Below are positions 56,374 to 61,261 of a stretch of DNA of 64,000 bases, in pieces. The DNA is from a virus. Below the pieces are notes generated by a model. It worked only from the letters and a program-made list of their open reading frames with translations, was not told where the DNA came from and ran no database searches. Within the stretch, counting starts at the first letter, position 1. The number at the start of each line of letters is the position of its first letter. The translations under genes were made by a program, and so were the position numbers. The stretch covers positions 1-64,000 of IMG/VR virus record IMGVR_UViG_3300010885_033832; one strand, 5' to 3'.

Positions 56374-56694
56374 TTATACGAGGTAGTCCGATAGGTCAGA
56401 CTCGAGGGCTGGGCGTGGCTTCGCGCCGACAATTGTCTTGACGACTTCTCCGCCAACGAACACCTTCATCGTCGGAATCGAGACAACACCATACGCGGTG
56501 GGTGTCTCGGGATCCTCTTCGATGTTCAGCTTCACGATTGTAAGGCTGGGGTATTCATCGGCGATAGCGTCAAGTACTGGACCAACGGCGCGGCAGGGGC
56601 CACACCATTCAGCCCAGAAGTCAACGAGGACCGGACCCTCGGCGCTGAGCACATCGGCGTCGAAGGTCGAGTCGGTTGTTTTTCCAGCGGGCAC
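56374..56694 (-). CDS. Thioredoxin
   Basis: The product is 106 residues, the normal length. It has the active site WCGPC (Cys31, Cys34), the PVLVDFWAEW strand in front of it and the cis-proline segment VVSIPTMKVF (Pro74). It should reduce disulfides in the cytoplasm and may serve phage ribonucleotide reductase or a DNA enzyme, neither of which is visible here. It starts at GTG, overlapping the previous TAG (TAGTG), so it is co-translated with the peptidoglycan-binding-like gene. A terminator follows. Confidence 0.95.
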   Translation of the reverse strand: MPAGKTTDSTFDADVLSAEGPVLVDFWAEWCGPCRAVGPVLDAIADEYPSLTIVKLNIEEDPETPTAYGVVSIPTMKVFVGGEVVKTIVGAKPRPALESDLSDYLV

Positions 56695-57077
56695 TACACA
56701 ACCACCTTGACGGTGTTGTCACCCTTGAAGATAGCCTTGAGTGTATCGGCGTTGAGGACGTCGGTCACCTCGAGTCGGTTCTTCGACTGGAACTGCTGAA
56801 CGGCGATCTGGGTACCGTTCTGGTAGACACCGGGCTTGTCCCCAATTACGGACACGAACTCAAGTTCGCGGAGGCGACGCTGAAGTTCGGTGACGCTGGT
56901 GGACTCGCGCTGGTGCAGTGGGTTCTGCAGAATCGCAGCGAGCACAACCTGAACGGCGGTGCTCGGTGCTTCGACAGACGCGGGGGCAGACGGCGCAGCG
57001 GGCTTGGACGGAGTCGAGGCGGGCTCGAAGGGTTCGGGGACGATGGAGTCGATGTTGTTATCAGTCATGGAATTCAT
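56694..57077 (-). CDS. Peptidoglycan-binding-like protein
   Basis: The product is 127 residues. Residues 1-60 are Ala/Pro/Ser-rich (PAAPSAPASVEAPSTAVQVV). Residues about 65-125, with ELQRRLRELEFVSVIGDKPG, TQIAVQQFQSKNRLEVTDVL and NADTLKAIF, fit the peptidoglycan-binding domain 1 pattern. No catalytic domain is present. It follows a two-helix membrane protein, so the pair could belong to lysis or cell-wall passage. Start: the first ATG (57075-57077) has a weak GGTAG site; an in-frame ATG three codons later is also possible. Confidence 0.7.
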   Translation of the reverse strand: MNSMTDNNIDSIVPEPFEPASTPSKPAAPSAPASVEAPSTAVQVVLAAILQNPLHQRESTSVTELQRRLRELEFVSVIGDKPGVYQNGTQIAVQQFQSKNRLEVTDVLNADTLKAIFKGDNTVKVVV

Positions 57078-57088
57078 TCTACCGAAGG

Positions 57089-57274
57089 TTACTCACCCTT
57101 ACTCGAGAGGACGGCGAGCGCCACCGCGGCCAGTCCTAGAGCTTGGATAGTAGCGAACGGATTACCGAGATCGACGGCGACGACTATCGCAGCGACGGCG
57201 AGCGCCAGCGCGACGACAGGTAGCCAGTTGGTGTTGCTGATGATGAAACGGATTCGTCGGAGTAGTTGATTCAT
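57089..57274 (-). CDS. Small two-helix membrane protein, holin-like
   Basis: The product is 61 residues. After a basic start (MNQLLRRIRFIISN) come two hydrophobic segments, WLPVVALALAVAAIVVAVDL and IQALGLAAVALAVL, separated by a short loop, ending SSKGE. This topology and size fit a class II holin, but many small phage membrane proteins look the same. The neighbouring peptidoglycan-binding-like gene supports a lysis link. No endolysin is visible in the window, so the role remains a guess. Ribosome site AGGAT. Confidence 0.6.
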   Translation of the reverse strand: MNQLLRRIRFIISNTNWLPVVALALAVAAIVVAVDLGNPFATIQALGLAAVALAVLSSKGE

Positions 57275-57286
57275 ACCGAAATCCTA

Positions 57287-57466
57287 TCACGACTCTTCAT
57301 CGCGGATCGTGGCCCGGAGATCGTCGGCGCGAGTACGTCGGCGCTTCGTGCGCTTGTCGGCATGCGTTCCCCACGCGTTCGATTGGGCGCGCTCGGCGTC
57401 TGCCCGTGCCTTGTCTGGATTCGCAGCGGGCACGTAACGGCGTGGCTTCTTGTCGTCGGCGCTCAT
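57287..57466 (-). CDS. Small highly charged basic protein with leaderless-type promoter
   Basis: The product is 59 residues from ATG at 57464-57466 (MSADDKKPRRYVPAANPDKA), very rich in Arg, Lys, Asp and Ala, with RTKRRRTRADD near the end. It may bind nucleic acid. No known domain. There is no proper ribosome site: the promoter -10 TACAAT ends seven bases before the ATG, so the message probably starts at or next to the ATG. A longer in-frame start is therefore not needed. Confidence 0.7.
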   Translation of the reverse strand: MSADDKKPRRYVPAANPDKARADAERAQSNAWGTHADKRTKRRRTRADDLRATIRDEES

Positions 57467-57472
57467 CCCCCC

Positions 57473-57502
57473 ATTGTACCGCGAGCGCCGGAGTCCCGTC
57501 AA
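57473..57502 (-). promoter_or_regulatory. SigA-type promoter, leaderless
   Basis: On the minus strand TTGACG (57497-57502), an 18-bp spacer and TACAAT (57473-57478) form a near-consensus promoter directly before the ATG at 57466. The spacer holds a near copy (CGCGAGCGCC, plus strand 57480-57489) of the dispersed GGCGAGCGCC element. Confidence 0.75.
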
Positions 57503-57666
57503 CGGCGCTCAGCGCCTCTCTGACGGCGTAACGCGTTCCGGCCACTACGACAGACGGCCTGCCGGAGTGACGCGTCTAACGACGGCGCAGAGCGTCGGCG
57601 AGCGCCTAACGGCGTCGGCGTCCGGCGTCCGCGATCGCAGCGCAACGGCGAGCGCCGACCAACGGC
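57503..57666. other. Gene-free GC-rich spacer
   Basis: This spacer lies between the leaderless promoter and the terminator of the next unit. It consists of many CGGCG and GAGCGCC words, with two exact GGCGAGCGCC copies (57597, 57647). No ORF with a start signal was found. Confidence 0.5.
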
Positions 57667-57702
57667 GAAACGCCCAACCGTTTCCACTCGGCTGGGCGTT
57701 TC
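57667..57702 (-). terminator. Terminator after the 71-residue protein gene
   Basis: GAAACGCCCA (57667-57676) and TGGGCGTTTC (57693-57702) form a perfect 10-bp stem downstream of the stop at 57710. Confidence 0.7.
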
Positions 57703-57709
57703 GTCGGCG

Positions 57710-57925
57710 CTAGTTGTTCGGGTCGAATTCTTCGACGTGGCGGACGTTGCAGACTTCGCAGTCGTCGACGATGGCGAGCGCCTTACCGTCGGCGAAGTAC
57801 TGGAACGTGGCGGGCTGGTTGTGGAGCGTGGTGTCGTCGTTGTCCCAGCCACAGGCTCGGAATCCAAACTCTCCCTCGTTCTCGGCGACGCACCCGTTTG
57901 GGTCGGTGTCGTAGTATCCGCTCAT
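57710..57925 (-). CDS. Small cysteine-containing protein (71 aa)
   Basis: ATG at 57923-57925 is preceded by CGAAAGGAAACACA, a strong ribosome site; longer in-frame starts upstream cross the promoter and are rejected. The product MSGYYDTDPNGCVAENEGEF... has four cysteines including a CEVC pair (DDCEVCNVRHVEE), so a small zinc-binding fold is possible. Acidic overall. No family recognised. It is the last (leftmost) gene of the array of one-gene units and has its own predicted promoter and terminator. Confidence 0.7.
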   Translation of the reverse strand: MSGYYDTDPNGCVAENEGEFGFRACGWDNDDTTLHNQPATFQYFADGKALAIVDDCEVCNVRHVEEFDPNN

Positions 57926-57968
57926 TGTGTTTCCTTTCGTCGCGGTCGGCGTTTCCTCCCGCGTAATC

Positions 57969-57995
57969 AGTCTATCGGCGGGCACCGACATGTAA
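57969..57995 (-). promoter_or_regulatory. Promoter of the 71-residue protein gene
   Basis: TTACAT (57990-57995), spacer 15, TAGACT (57969-57974) on the minus strand. The following leader carries a weaker CGCGG/CCGCG stem instead of the AACACG hairpin. The short spacer makes it less certain than its neighbours. Confidence 0.5.
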
Positions 57996-58013
57996 TAGCC
58001 TCCCCTCCCCGAC

Positions 58014-58048
58014 TGTGGCCGGAATCAGGCCGGCCATCGATGGCCACA
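58014..58048. promoter_or_regulatory. Nested palindromes upstream of a small-gene promoter
   Basis: TGTGGCC (58014-58020) and GGCCACA (58042-58048) enclose the perfect 14-bp palindrome GGCCATCGATGGCC (58032-58045). It lies just upstream of a promoter and could be a regulator site; no matching gene is known. Confidence 0.4.
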
Positions 58049-58098
58049 ACGTCACGACGACGAGCGCCGAAGTCGCCGCGGACAGTCGACGCAGACGA

Positions 58099-58130
58099 CG
58101 AAACGCCTACCCTTTCGGGTAGGCGTTTCG
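58099..58130 (-). terminator. Terminator after the 81-residue protein gene
   Basis: CGAAACGCCTACCC (58099-58112) pairs perfectly over 14 bp with GGGTAGGCGTTTCG (58117-58130); minus-strand loop GAAA. It lies just after the stop at 58138. Confidence 0.8.
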
Positions 58131-58137
58131 GAGGGAC

Positions 58138-58383
58138 TCACGCCTGAGGGTAGGCGCGAGTGGACAGGCTCTCGGTGCTCTGAGCGAGTCGGGCAAACGT
58201 CTTCGCGAGACGGTACAGTGCGTCTCCGACGACGACGCGGACGCGGTACTCGGCGTCGACCTTCGGCGTGAAGGGGTAATCCTCCGTGATGGTCGCAACG
58301 ATGTCGGCATAGCACGTCGCGCAGACTGCGTCGTACGCTCCGTCGGCGAAGTTGGCAGAGCAAAGGCGCTCGTCGTGGTACAT
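58138..58383 (-). CDS. Small protein with CxxC (81 aa)
   Basis: ATG at 58381-58383 follows the ribosome site CGAAAGGAATCGACC; the longer frame upstream crosses the promoter and leader hairpin and is rejected. The product (MYHDERLCSANFADGAYDAV) has CATC (C21, C24) and a helical basic C-terminus. No family recognised. It has its own promoter, a GGAGG-AACACG-CCTCC leader hairpin and a terminator. Confidence 0.7.
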   Translation of the reverse strand: MYHDERLCSANFADGAYDAVCATCYADIVATITEDYPFTPKVDAEYRVRVVVGDALYRLAKTFARLAQSTESLSTRAYPQA

Positions 58384-58403
58384 GGTCGATTCCTTTCGGT
58401 TGG

Positions 58404-58419
58404 GGAGGCGTGTTCCTCC
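58404..58419 (-). promoter_or_regulatory. Leader hairpin GGAGG-AACACG-CCTCC
   Basis: A 5-bp perfect stem with the conserved minus-strand loop AACACG, 8 bases after the -10 and just before the ribosome site of the 81-residue protein gene. Confidence 0.75.
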
Positions 58420-58427
58420 GTGACTCC

Positions 58428-58454
58428 ACTCTATTGGCGAGCGCCGACATGTAA
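58428..58454 (-). promoter_or_regulatory. Promoter of the 81-residue protein gene
   Basis: TAGAGT (58428-58433) with TTACAT (58449-58454) 15 bases upstream. The spacer holds an exact GGCGCTCGCC (minus strand; 58436-58445). Confidence 0.55.
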
Positions 58455-58494
58455 CGGTATCCCCTCCCCATCGGCGAGCGCCGCACAACGACAA

Positions 58495-58518
58495 ACAGCC
58501 TCCCCGAAGGGAGGCTGT
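58495..58518 (-). terminator. Terminator after the 64-residue helical protein gene
   Basis: ACAGCCTCCC (58495-58504) and GGGAGGCTGT (58509-58518) form a perfect 10-bp stem with TTCG loop on the minus strand, then TTTGTCG. Confidence 0.85.
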
Positions 58519-58530
58519 CGGTCGTCCAAG

Positions 58531-58725
58531 TCAGGCGAAGTCGGGGAGGTGATACTTTGCGGCGAGAGCGGATTCCATTGCTTGGAGCGAGGCGATGGAC
58601 TCGGCGATGTGGTCGCGCATATCTCCGACCTCGTTCGCTTTCCACAGCACCATCGCGTCGGTGAGTGACGCGGCGGCGGCCGCGTAGTTTGACAGCACAG
58701 CGCTGTCGGTAGCGTCGTACAACAT
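58531..58725 (-). CDS. Small helical protein (64 aa)
   Basis: ATG at 58723-58725 with ribosome site CGAAGGAGTCACC. The product is Ala-rich and helical (NYAAAAASLTDAMVLWKANE; HIAESIASLQAMESALAAKY) with no cysteine. No family recognised. It has its own promoter (TTGTTG-18-TAGTCT), an AACACG leader hairpin and a terminator. The function is unknown; its isolated expression unit suggests dosage control separate from its neighbours. Confidence 0.7.
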   Translation of the reverse strand: MLYDATDSAVLSNYAAAAASLTDAMVLWKANEVGDMRDHIAESIASLQAMESALAAKYHLPDFA

Positions 58726-58743
58726 GGTGACTCCTTCGATTCG

Positions 58744-58759
58744 GGAGGCGTGTTCCTCC
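58744..58759 (-). promoter_or_regulatory. Leader hairpin GGAGG-AACACG-CCTCC
   Basis: A perfect 5-bp stem with loop AACACG, 8 bases after the -10, before the ribosome site of the 64-residue gene. Confidence 0.75.
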
Positions 58760-58767
58760 GTGATATC

Positions 58768-58797
58768 AGACTACGGCACGGCACGGACAAACAACAA
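58768..58797 (-). promoter_or_regulatory. Promoter of the 64-residue helical protein gene
   Basis: TTGTTG (58792-58797), 18-bp spacer, TAGTCT (58768-58773). Confidence 0.65.
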
Positions 58798-58829
58798 CCT
58801 CCCCTCCCCGAATCGGGAGGAGAGGTTGT
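58794..58829 (-). terminator. Terminator after the zinc-ribbon gene
   Basis: A long stem: ACAACCTC then CCTCCC, paired with GGGAGG then GAGGTTGT; the only internal mismatch on the plus strand is C-A, a G-U pair in the minus-strand RNA. The T-rich tail TTGTTGTTTG holds the next -35. Confidence 0.8.
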
Positions 58830-58836
58830 CGGCGCG

Positions 58837-59031
58837 TCAGAGGATTATCGGCTCAACGACTAGGCGCGTTTCGTTCAGCGCACCGCAACCGCACCGATAC
58901 CATTGCGCGATTCGACCATCGGTGCGCCAGATGATATGAATGGTCGGGTGTTCGTGACCGACTCGGCATCGTGGGCAACGGTGATTCAGCGGGGAACGGC
59001 GTTCCTCCGTCTGGATGATATCGTCTAACAT
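58837..59031 (-). CDS. Zinc-ribbon-like protein (64 aa)
   Basis: ATG at 59029-59031 with ribosome site CGAAAGGAATCCCGA. The product contains HRCPRCRVGHEHPT and later YRCGCGALNE, two CxxC-like pairs as in zinc ribbons. Basic N-terminal half. It could bind RNA or DNA or act as a protein adaptor. It has a predicted promoter with a clear -10 but weak -35, no AACACG leader hairpin, and a terminator. Confidence 0.75.
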   Translation of the reverse strand: MLDDIIQTEERRSPLNHRCPRCRVGHEHPTIHIIWRTDGRIAQWYRCGCGALNETRLVVEPIIL

Positions 59032-59057
59032 TCGGGATTCCTTTCGTTCGTGATTCC

Positions 59058-59087
59058 AGACTACGGCCGCAACGGCATAGACGGCGA
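59058..59087 (-). promoter_or_regulatory. Possible promoter of the zinc-ribbon gene
   Basis: TAGTCT (59058-59063) is clear; the -35 at 18 bases (TCGCCG, 59082-59087) is poor. Confidence 0.4.
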
Positions 59088-59118
59088 TAGCCCCCCTGAC
59101 GGTGTGTCAGAGGGGCTA
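59088..59118 (-). terminator. Terminator after the 78-residue protein gene
   Basis: TAGCCCC (59088-59094) with GGGGCTA (59112-59118) and CTGAC with GTCAG inside; the C-A mismatch on the plus strand is a G-U pair in the transcript. Confidence 0.75.
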
Positions 59119-59128
59119 CCGTATGGCG

Positions 59129-59365
59129 TTACGCTTGGCGAGCGTATCGGGCAACCGCATCGGCAATTCGCGTACCGATGTAGTCGGGCGTGAGCATCGA
59201 ACGGCGAGGCGCGCGTGCTTGGGCGAACCGTCCAGAGGTGTTGCCGACCTCGTGAACGATGACAACATAATCGCTACGCGAGATGTTGCCGAGGTAGCGG
59301 AGTAGGTACTCCGCACCCTCGTAGGTGAACGGCGTGAGGGTGCCGCGTTTGAGTGTGATGGACAT
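59129..59365 (-). CDS. Hypothetical protein (78 aa)
   Basis: ATG at 59363-59365 follows CGAAAGGAGGACACA, a near-perfect ribosome site. The product MSITLKRGTLTPFTYEGAEY... is beta-like at the start (YVVIVHEVGN) then basic (RAPRRSMLTPDYIG). It has no cysteine motif. No family recognised. The promoter is TTGTTT-18-TAGTCT and there is no leader hairpin; the transcript would start almost at the ribosome site. Confidence 0.7.
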   Translation of the reverse strand: MSITLKRGTLTPFTYEGAEYLLRYLGNISRSDYVVIVHEVGNTSGRFAQARAPRRSMLTPDYIGTRIADAVARYARQA

Positions 59366-59385
59366 TGTGTCCTCCTTTCGTTTTC

Positions 59386-59415
59386 AGACTACGGCATACC
59401 CCCGACACGAAACAA
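59386..59415 (-). promoter_or_regulatory. Promoter of the 78-residue protein gene
   Basis: TTGTTT (59410-59415), 18-bp spacer, TAGTCT (59386-59391). The -35 overlaps the T-rich tail of the preceding terminator. Confidence 0.7.
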
Positions 59416-59447
59416 CCAACCCCCACCGCATAGGCGGTGAGGGTTGG
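59416..59447 (-). terminator. Terminator after the small membrane protein gene
   Basis: CCAACCC and CACCGC (59416-59429) pair with GCGGTG and GGGTTGG (59434-59447); one plus-strand C-A mismatch is G-U in the transcript. TTGTTTCG follows. Confidence 0.85.
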
Positions 59448-59456
59448 CGTTTGGCG

Positions 59457-59687
59457 TTACCGCGAGCGCCGAAGACTACGGCGGTACACTTCTTCCCCGA
59501 CATTCCAACTGAGTAGGGCAGAGGCGACAACGATACAACCGACAACCATAACGCGGTCGAATGTAGCGTTGTAGGACAGTCCCGACATCTCGGCGGAACG
59601 GGCGAGGCTATCGGCGGTAAGCGCGGTGACAACCGCAACCGCATACAGCCCCAGCGCCATAAGGGCGCGGAATCGACGAATGGACAT
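59457..59687 (-). CDS. Small membrane protein (76 aa)
   Basis: ATG at 59685-59687 with ribosome site CGAAAGGAGAATGGA. Two hydrophobic segments, ALMALGLYAVAVVTALTA and VMVVGCIVVASALLSW, flank a short polar loop; basic residues at both ends (MSIRRFR, YRRSLRRSR) suggest both termini inside. No family recognised. Its promoter spacer (TTGCCG-18-TAATCT) holds an exact GGCGCTCGCC element. Confidence 0.7.
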   Translation of the reverse strand: MSIRRFRALMALGLYAVAVVTALTADSLARSAEMSGLSYNATFDRVMVVGCIVVASALLSWNVGEEVYRRSLRRSR

Positions 59688-59713
59688 TCCATTCTCCTTT
59701 CGTTGGTGATATC

Positions 59714-59743
59714 AGATTACAACGGCGAGCGCCGAAACGGCAA
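59714..59743 (-). promoter_or_regulatory. Promoter of the small membrane protein gene
   Basis: TTGCCG (59738-59743), 18-bp spacer holding GGCGCTCGCC (59724-59733), TAATCT (59714-59719). No leader hairpin. Confidence 0.7.
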
Positions 59744-59776
59744 CAACCCCCCACCGCATAAGCGATAGGGGGTTGT
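59743..59776 (-). terminator. Terminator after the 34-residue protein gene
   Basis: ACAACCCCC and GGGGGTTGT form a 9-bp stem; an inner region is less paired. The tail TTGCCG is the next -35. Confidence 0.75.
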
Positions 59777-59790
59777 CGGCGGCGACTACT

Positions 59791-59895
59791 TCATCGGTTG
59801 AAGACGAAGTCGAGGTCGTGCGTGTGGTACGCAATTCCCTCGGTGTCGCGAGTACCGCACTCGGGGCACGGGTCGGTGAGGTCACCAGTAGCCAT
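59791..59895 (-). CDS. 34-residue zinc-finger-like miniprotein
   Basis: ATG at 59893-59895 follows AAGGAGGTGACTCTT, a very strong ribosome site. The product MATGDLTDPCPECGTRDTEG... has CPEC and then HTHD, a possible zinc site. The longer upstream frame crosses the leader hairpin and promoter and is rejected. It is one of the shortest genes of the array, yet it has a full promoter, a 7-bp leader hairpin and a terminator. Confidence 0.7.
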   Translation of the reverse strand: MATGDLTDPCPECGTRDTEGIAYHTHDLDFVFNR

Positions 59896-59920
59896 AAGAG
59901 TCACCTCCTTGGGGCAACGG

Positions 59921-59940
59921 CGTGGGGCGTGTCCCCCACG
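59921..59940 (-). promoter_or_regulatory. Leader hairpin CGTGGGG-GACACG-CCCCACG
   Basis: A perfect 7-bp stem with loop GACACG, 6 bases after the -10 of the 34-residue gene. Confidence 0.8.
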
Positions 59941-59946
59941 CCGACA

Positions 59947-59976
59947 ACGATACGCGGCCCCACGCCGACAACGCAA
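59947..59976 (-). promoter_or_regulatory. Promoter of the 34-residue protein gene
   Basis: TTGCGT (59971-59976), 18-bp spacer, TATCGT (59947-59952). Confidence 0.7.
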
Positions 59977-60010
59977 CAACCCCCCACGCCGATTGGCGTG
60001 AGGGGCTGTT
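59975..60010 (-). terminator. Terminator after the ssb gene
   Basis: A long stem built on AACAACCCCCC and GGGGCTGTT with inner ACGCC/GGCGT; both plus-strand mismatches are A-C, so they pair as G-U in the minus-strand transcript. Confidence 0.8.
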
Positions 60011-60017
60011 GGTGGCG

Positions 60018-60419
60018 TTACTCGGCGGTGGCTTCGGCGGTAACGGGGGCGTTCGCGTTGGACACTACAACGCGCTTGGCTTCAGCGGTACACCAGAACA
60101 GGTCGTGACCGAGCGTTTCCGCTTCGATTTCGACATTCGTTCCCGTGCGGTCGTCGGTCTGCCAATCGCGAACGCGCAAGCGACCGACGACTACGATACG
60201 GTCGCCCTTGTTCAGCGACGCCATTGAGTTCACGGCGAGAGCGCGGAACGCCGTGACCGTGTACCAATTGGTCGAAGCGTCAAGCCACTTTTCAGTAGCC
60301 TTGTCGTATCGTCGCTGTGACGACGCGAGGCGGAATGAAGTGATGGGCAGACCTTCTGCCGTCACGATATGGCGTGGTGTCGTGGCGATAAGCCCCGTCA
60401 CCGTGAGCGTGTCGCTCAT
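60018..60419 (-). CDS. ssb: Single-stranded DNA-binding protein
   Basis: The product is 133 residues from ATG at 60417-60419. It has the OB-fold landmarks of bacterial SSB: TLTVTGLIATTPRH at the start, ITSFRLASSQRRYDKATEKW, then NWYTVTAFRALAVN, and LNKGDRIVVVGRLRVRDWQT. It should coat single-stranded DNA during replication. The C-terminus ends NAPVTAEATAE and lacks the DDDIPF-type acidic tip used to recruit partners, so it may not use the host SSB interaction network. It has its own promoter, an 8-bp leader hairpin and a terminator. Confidence 0.92.
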   Translation of the reverse strand: MSDTLTVTGLIATTPRHIVTAEGLPITSFRLASSQRRYDKATEKWLDASTNWYTVTAFRALAVNSMASLNKGDRIVVVGRLRVRDWQTDDRTGTNVEIEAETLGHDLFWCTAEAKRVVVSNANAPVTAEATAE

Positions 60420-60436
60420 GTGATTCTCCCTTGCTT

Positions 60437-60458
60437 GTGTGAGCCGTGTTGCCCACAC
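60437..60458 (-). promoter_or_regulatory. Leader hairpin of ssb (GTGTGGGC-AACACG-GCTCACAC)
   Basis: An 8-bp stem with one G-U pair in the minus-strand RNA (an A-C mismatch on the other strand), loop AACACG, 4 bases after the -10. Confidence 0.8.
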
Positions 60459-60462
60459 CTCA

Positions 60463-60492
60463 ACGATAGCGCGGCCACACCCGACAACGCAA
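60463..60492 (-). promoter_or_regulatory. Promoter of ssb
   Basis: TTGCGT (60487-60492), 18-bp spacer, TATCGT (60463-60468). The -35 touches the upstream terminator stem. Confidence 0.75.
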
Positions 60493-60526
60493 CAACCCCC
60501 CCACCGCATAAGCGATAGGGGGTTGT
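60492..60526 (-). terminator. Terminator upstream of ssb
   Basis: ACAACCCCC and GGGGGTTGT form a 9-bp stem with an inner CGC/GCG. The tail TTGTTGCGTTG includes the next -35. Confidence 0.8.
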
Positions 60527-60532
60527 CGGCGG

Positions 60533-60712
60533 TTAGACAGGTTCGTTGTTGATTGTTCCGTTGGCGCAGGCTTGGTTGTATTCCTCAACTAGTCGCGTTG
60601 CGTTGTCCACTACGATAAAGTTCGCACCTACTCCCTCACCGAAGATACCCTCTTCGGTAATCGCGCGAGTGATGAGCGTGTGGGCTTGTTTCAGGATTTC
60701 GTAATCCGTCAT
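60533..60712 (-). CDS. Hypothetical protein (59 aa)
   Basis: ATG at 60710-60712 with ribosome site CGAAAGGAACGAA. The product MTDYEILKQAHTLITRAITE... is helical at the start and has IVVDNATRLVEEYNQACANG. No family recognised. The gap to the preceding gene holds an 11-bp hairpin but no convincing -35, so it may depend on read-through from the coiled-coil gene. Confidence 0.65.
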   Translation of the reverse strand: MTDYEILKQAHTLITRAITEEGIFGEGVGANFIVVDNATRLVEEYNQACANGTINNEPV

Positions 60713-60741
60713 TTCGTTCCTTTCGTTCGGTTGAGAGTGTA

Positions 60742-60772
60742 GCGCGCCACCGTGTTCCCAACGGTGGCGCGC
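60742..60772 (-). terminator. Very strong 11-bp hairpin between two small genes
   Basis: GCGCGCCACCG (60742-60752) and CGGTGGCGCGC (60762-60772) with a 9-base loop containing GGGAACA. It follows the coiled-coil gene; a -10-like TACACT (60736-60741) lies beside it. It may end transcription or serve as a combined leader hairpin. Confidence 0.65.
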
Positions 60773-60780
60773 CGTGTCAC

Positions 60781-60963
60781 CTATTCGGTGACGGTGGCGT
60801 TCGCCGTGTTATCGGCGTTAGCCGTAGAGAGCTTTTCGATTTGGGCGTTGATTTCGCCCAACCGCATAGCGTTCTCCACCATCAACTCTGCCACCGTGTT
60901 TCGCATTTCTTTTAGGGTGGCGATTGAGTTTTCCAGAAACTCAATCTGTTCTTGCTTGTCCAT
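60781..60963 (-). CDS. Small coiled-coil protein (60 aa)
   Basis: ATG at 60961-60963 with ribosome site CGAAAGGTGTCCA. The product (MDKQEQIEFLENSIATLKEM, then INAQIEKLSTANADN) shows heptad-like spacing of hydrophobic residues and is mostly acidic, so it likely forms a dimer or trimer. No family recognised. Complete unit: promoter, 6-bp AACACG leader hairpin. The longer upstream frame crosses these elements and is rejected. Confidence 0.7.
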   Translation of the reverse strand: MDKQEQIEFLENSIATLKEMRNTVAELMVENAMRLGEINAQIEKLSTANADNTANATVTE

Positions 60964-60980
60964 TGGACACCTTTCGATTA

Positions 60981-60998
60981 GCGGGGCGTGTTCCCCAC
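60981..60998 (-). promoter_or_regulatory. Leader hairpin GTGGGG-AACACG-CCCCGC
   Basis: A 6-bp stem with one G-U pair on the minus-strand RNA and loop AACACG, 7 bases after the -10. Confidence 0.8.
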
Positions 60999-61005
60999 AT
61001 TCACA

Positions 61006-61035
61006 ACGATACGCCGAACGCCGAACAAACGCCAA
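61006..61035 (-). promoter_or_regulatory. Promoter of the coiled-coil protein gene
   Basis: TTGGCG (61030-61035), 18-bp spacer, TATCGT (61006-61011). Confidence 0.7.
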
Positions 61036-61062
61036 CACCCCCCACCTTTCGGCGGGGGGTGT
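61035..61062 (-). terminator. Terminator after the 41-residue protein gene
   Basis: ACACCCCCCACC and GGCGGGGGGTGT (12 bp, one A-C that becomes G-U in the transcript), minus-strand loop GAAA. The tail TTGGCGTTTG includes the next -35. Confidence 0.85.
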
Positions 61063-61071
61063 CGCGTTCCG

Positions 61072-61197
61072 TTATTTCAGTTTGTCCAAGATTGCCATTA
61101 TCTCGGCGCGTTGTGCTTCGGGCAACGCTTCGATTCGTTCCGCAGCGTCGGGGACGAAAAGGCTATCCAAATCGTCGGGGTTAGTCCAGTCGAACAT
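61072..61197 (-). CDS. 41-residue hypothetical protein
   Basis: ATG at 61195-61197 with ribosome site CGAAAGGAAACA. The product MFDWTNPDDLDSLFVPDAAE... ends in a helical segment (QRAEIMAILDKLK). Acidic. No family recognised. Full unit with promoter, GGGGG-AACCG-CCCCC leader hairpin and terminator. Longer upstream frames run through these signals and are rejected. Confidence 0.65.
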   Translation of the reverse strand: MFDWTNPDDLDSLFVPDAAERIEALPEAQRAEIMAILDKLK

Positions 61198-61207
61198 TGT
61201 TTCCTTT

Positions 61208-61224
61208 CGGGGGCGGTTCCCCCA
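61208..61224 (-). promoter_or_regulatory. Leader hairpin TGGGGG-AACCG-CCCCCG
   Basis: A 5-bp perfect GC stem plus a U-G pair, with the shorter loop variant AACCG, 7 bases after the -10. Confidence 0.75.
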
Positions 61225-61231
61225 TACCGCA

Positions 61232-61261
61232 AAGGTAGCACCGGCATCGGCCAGAACGCAA
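61232..61261 (-). promoter_or_regulatory. Promoter of the 41-residue protein gene
   Basis: TTGCGT (61256-61261), 18-bp spacer, TACCTT (61232-61237). Confidence 0.7.

Larger units (their letters stand above)
57113..59733 (+). repeat. Dispersed GGCGAGCGCC element
   Basis: Eight exact copies in the same orientation start at 57113, 57197, 57597, 57647, 57773, 58436, 58473 and 59724; near copies start at 57480 and 59461 (CGCGAGCGCC). The arms GGCG/CGCC are inverted. Copies at 57480, 58436 and 59724 lie between the -35 and -10 of predicted promoters, which suggests an operator; three lie in coding sequence. Confidence 0.65.

Noticed and set aside
56694-57274. Complete endolysin-holin lysis cassette
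   Set aside because: The wall-binding-like protein has no catalytic domain and the membrane protein is only holin-like, so a full lysis cassette cannot be claimed.
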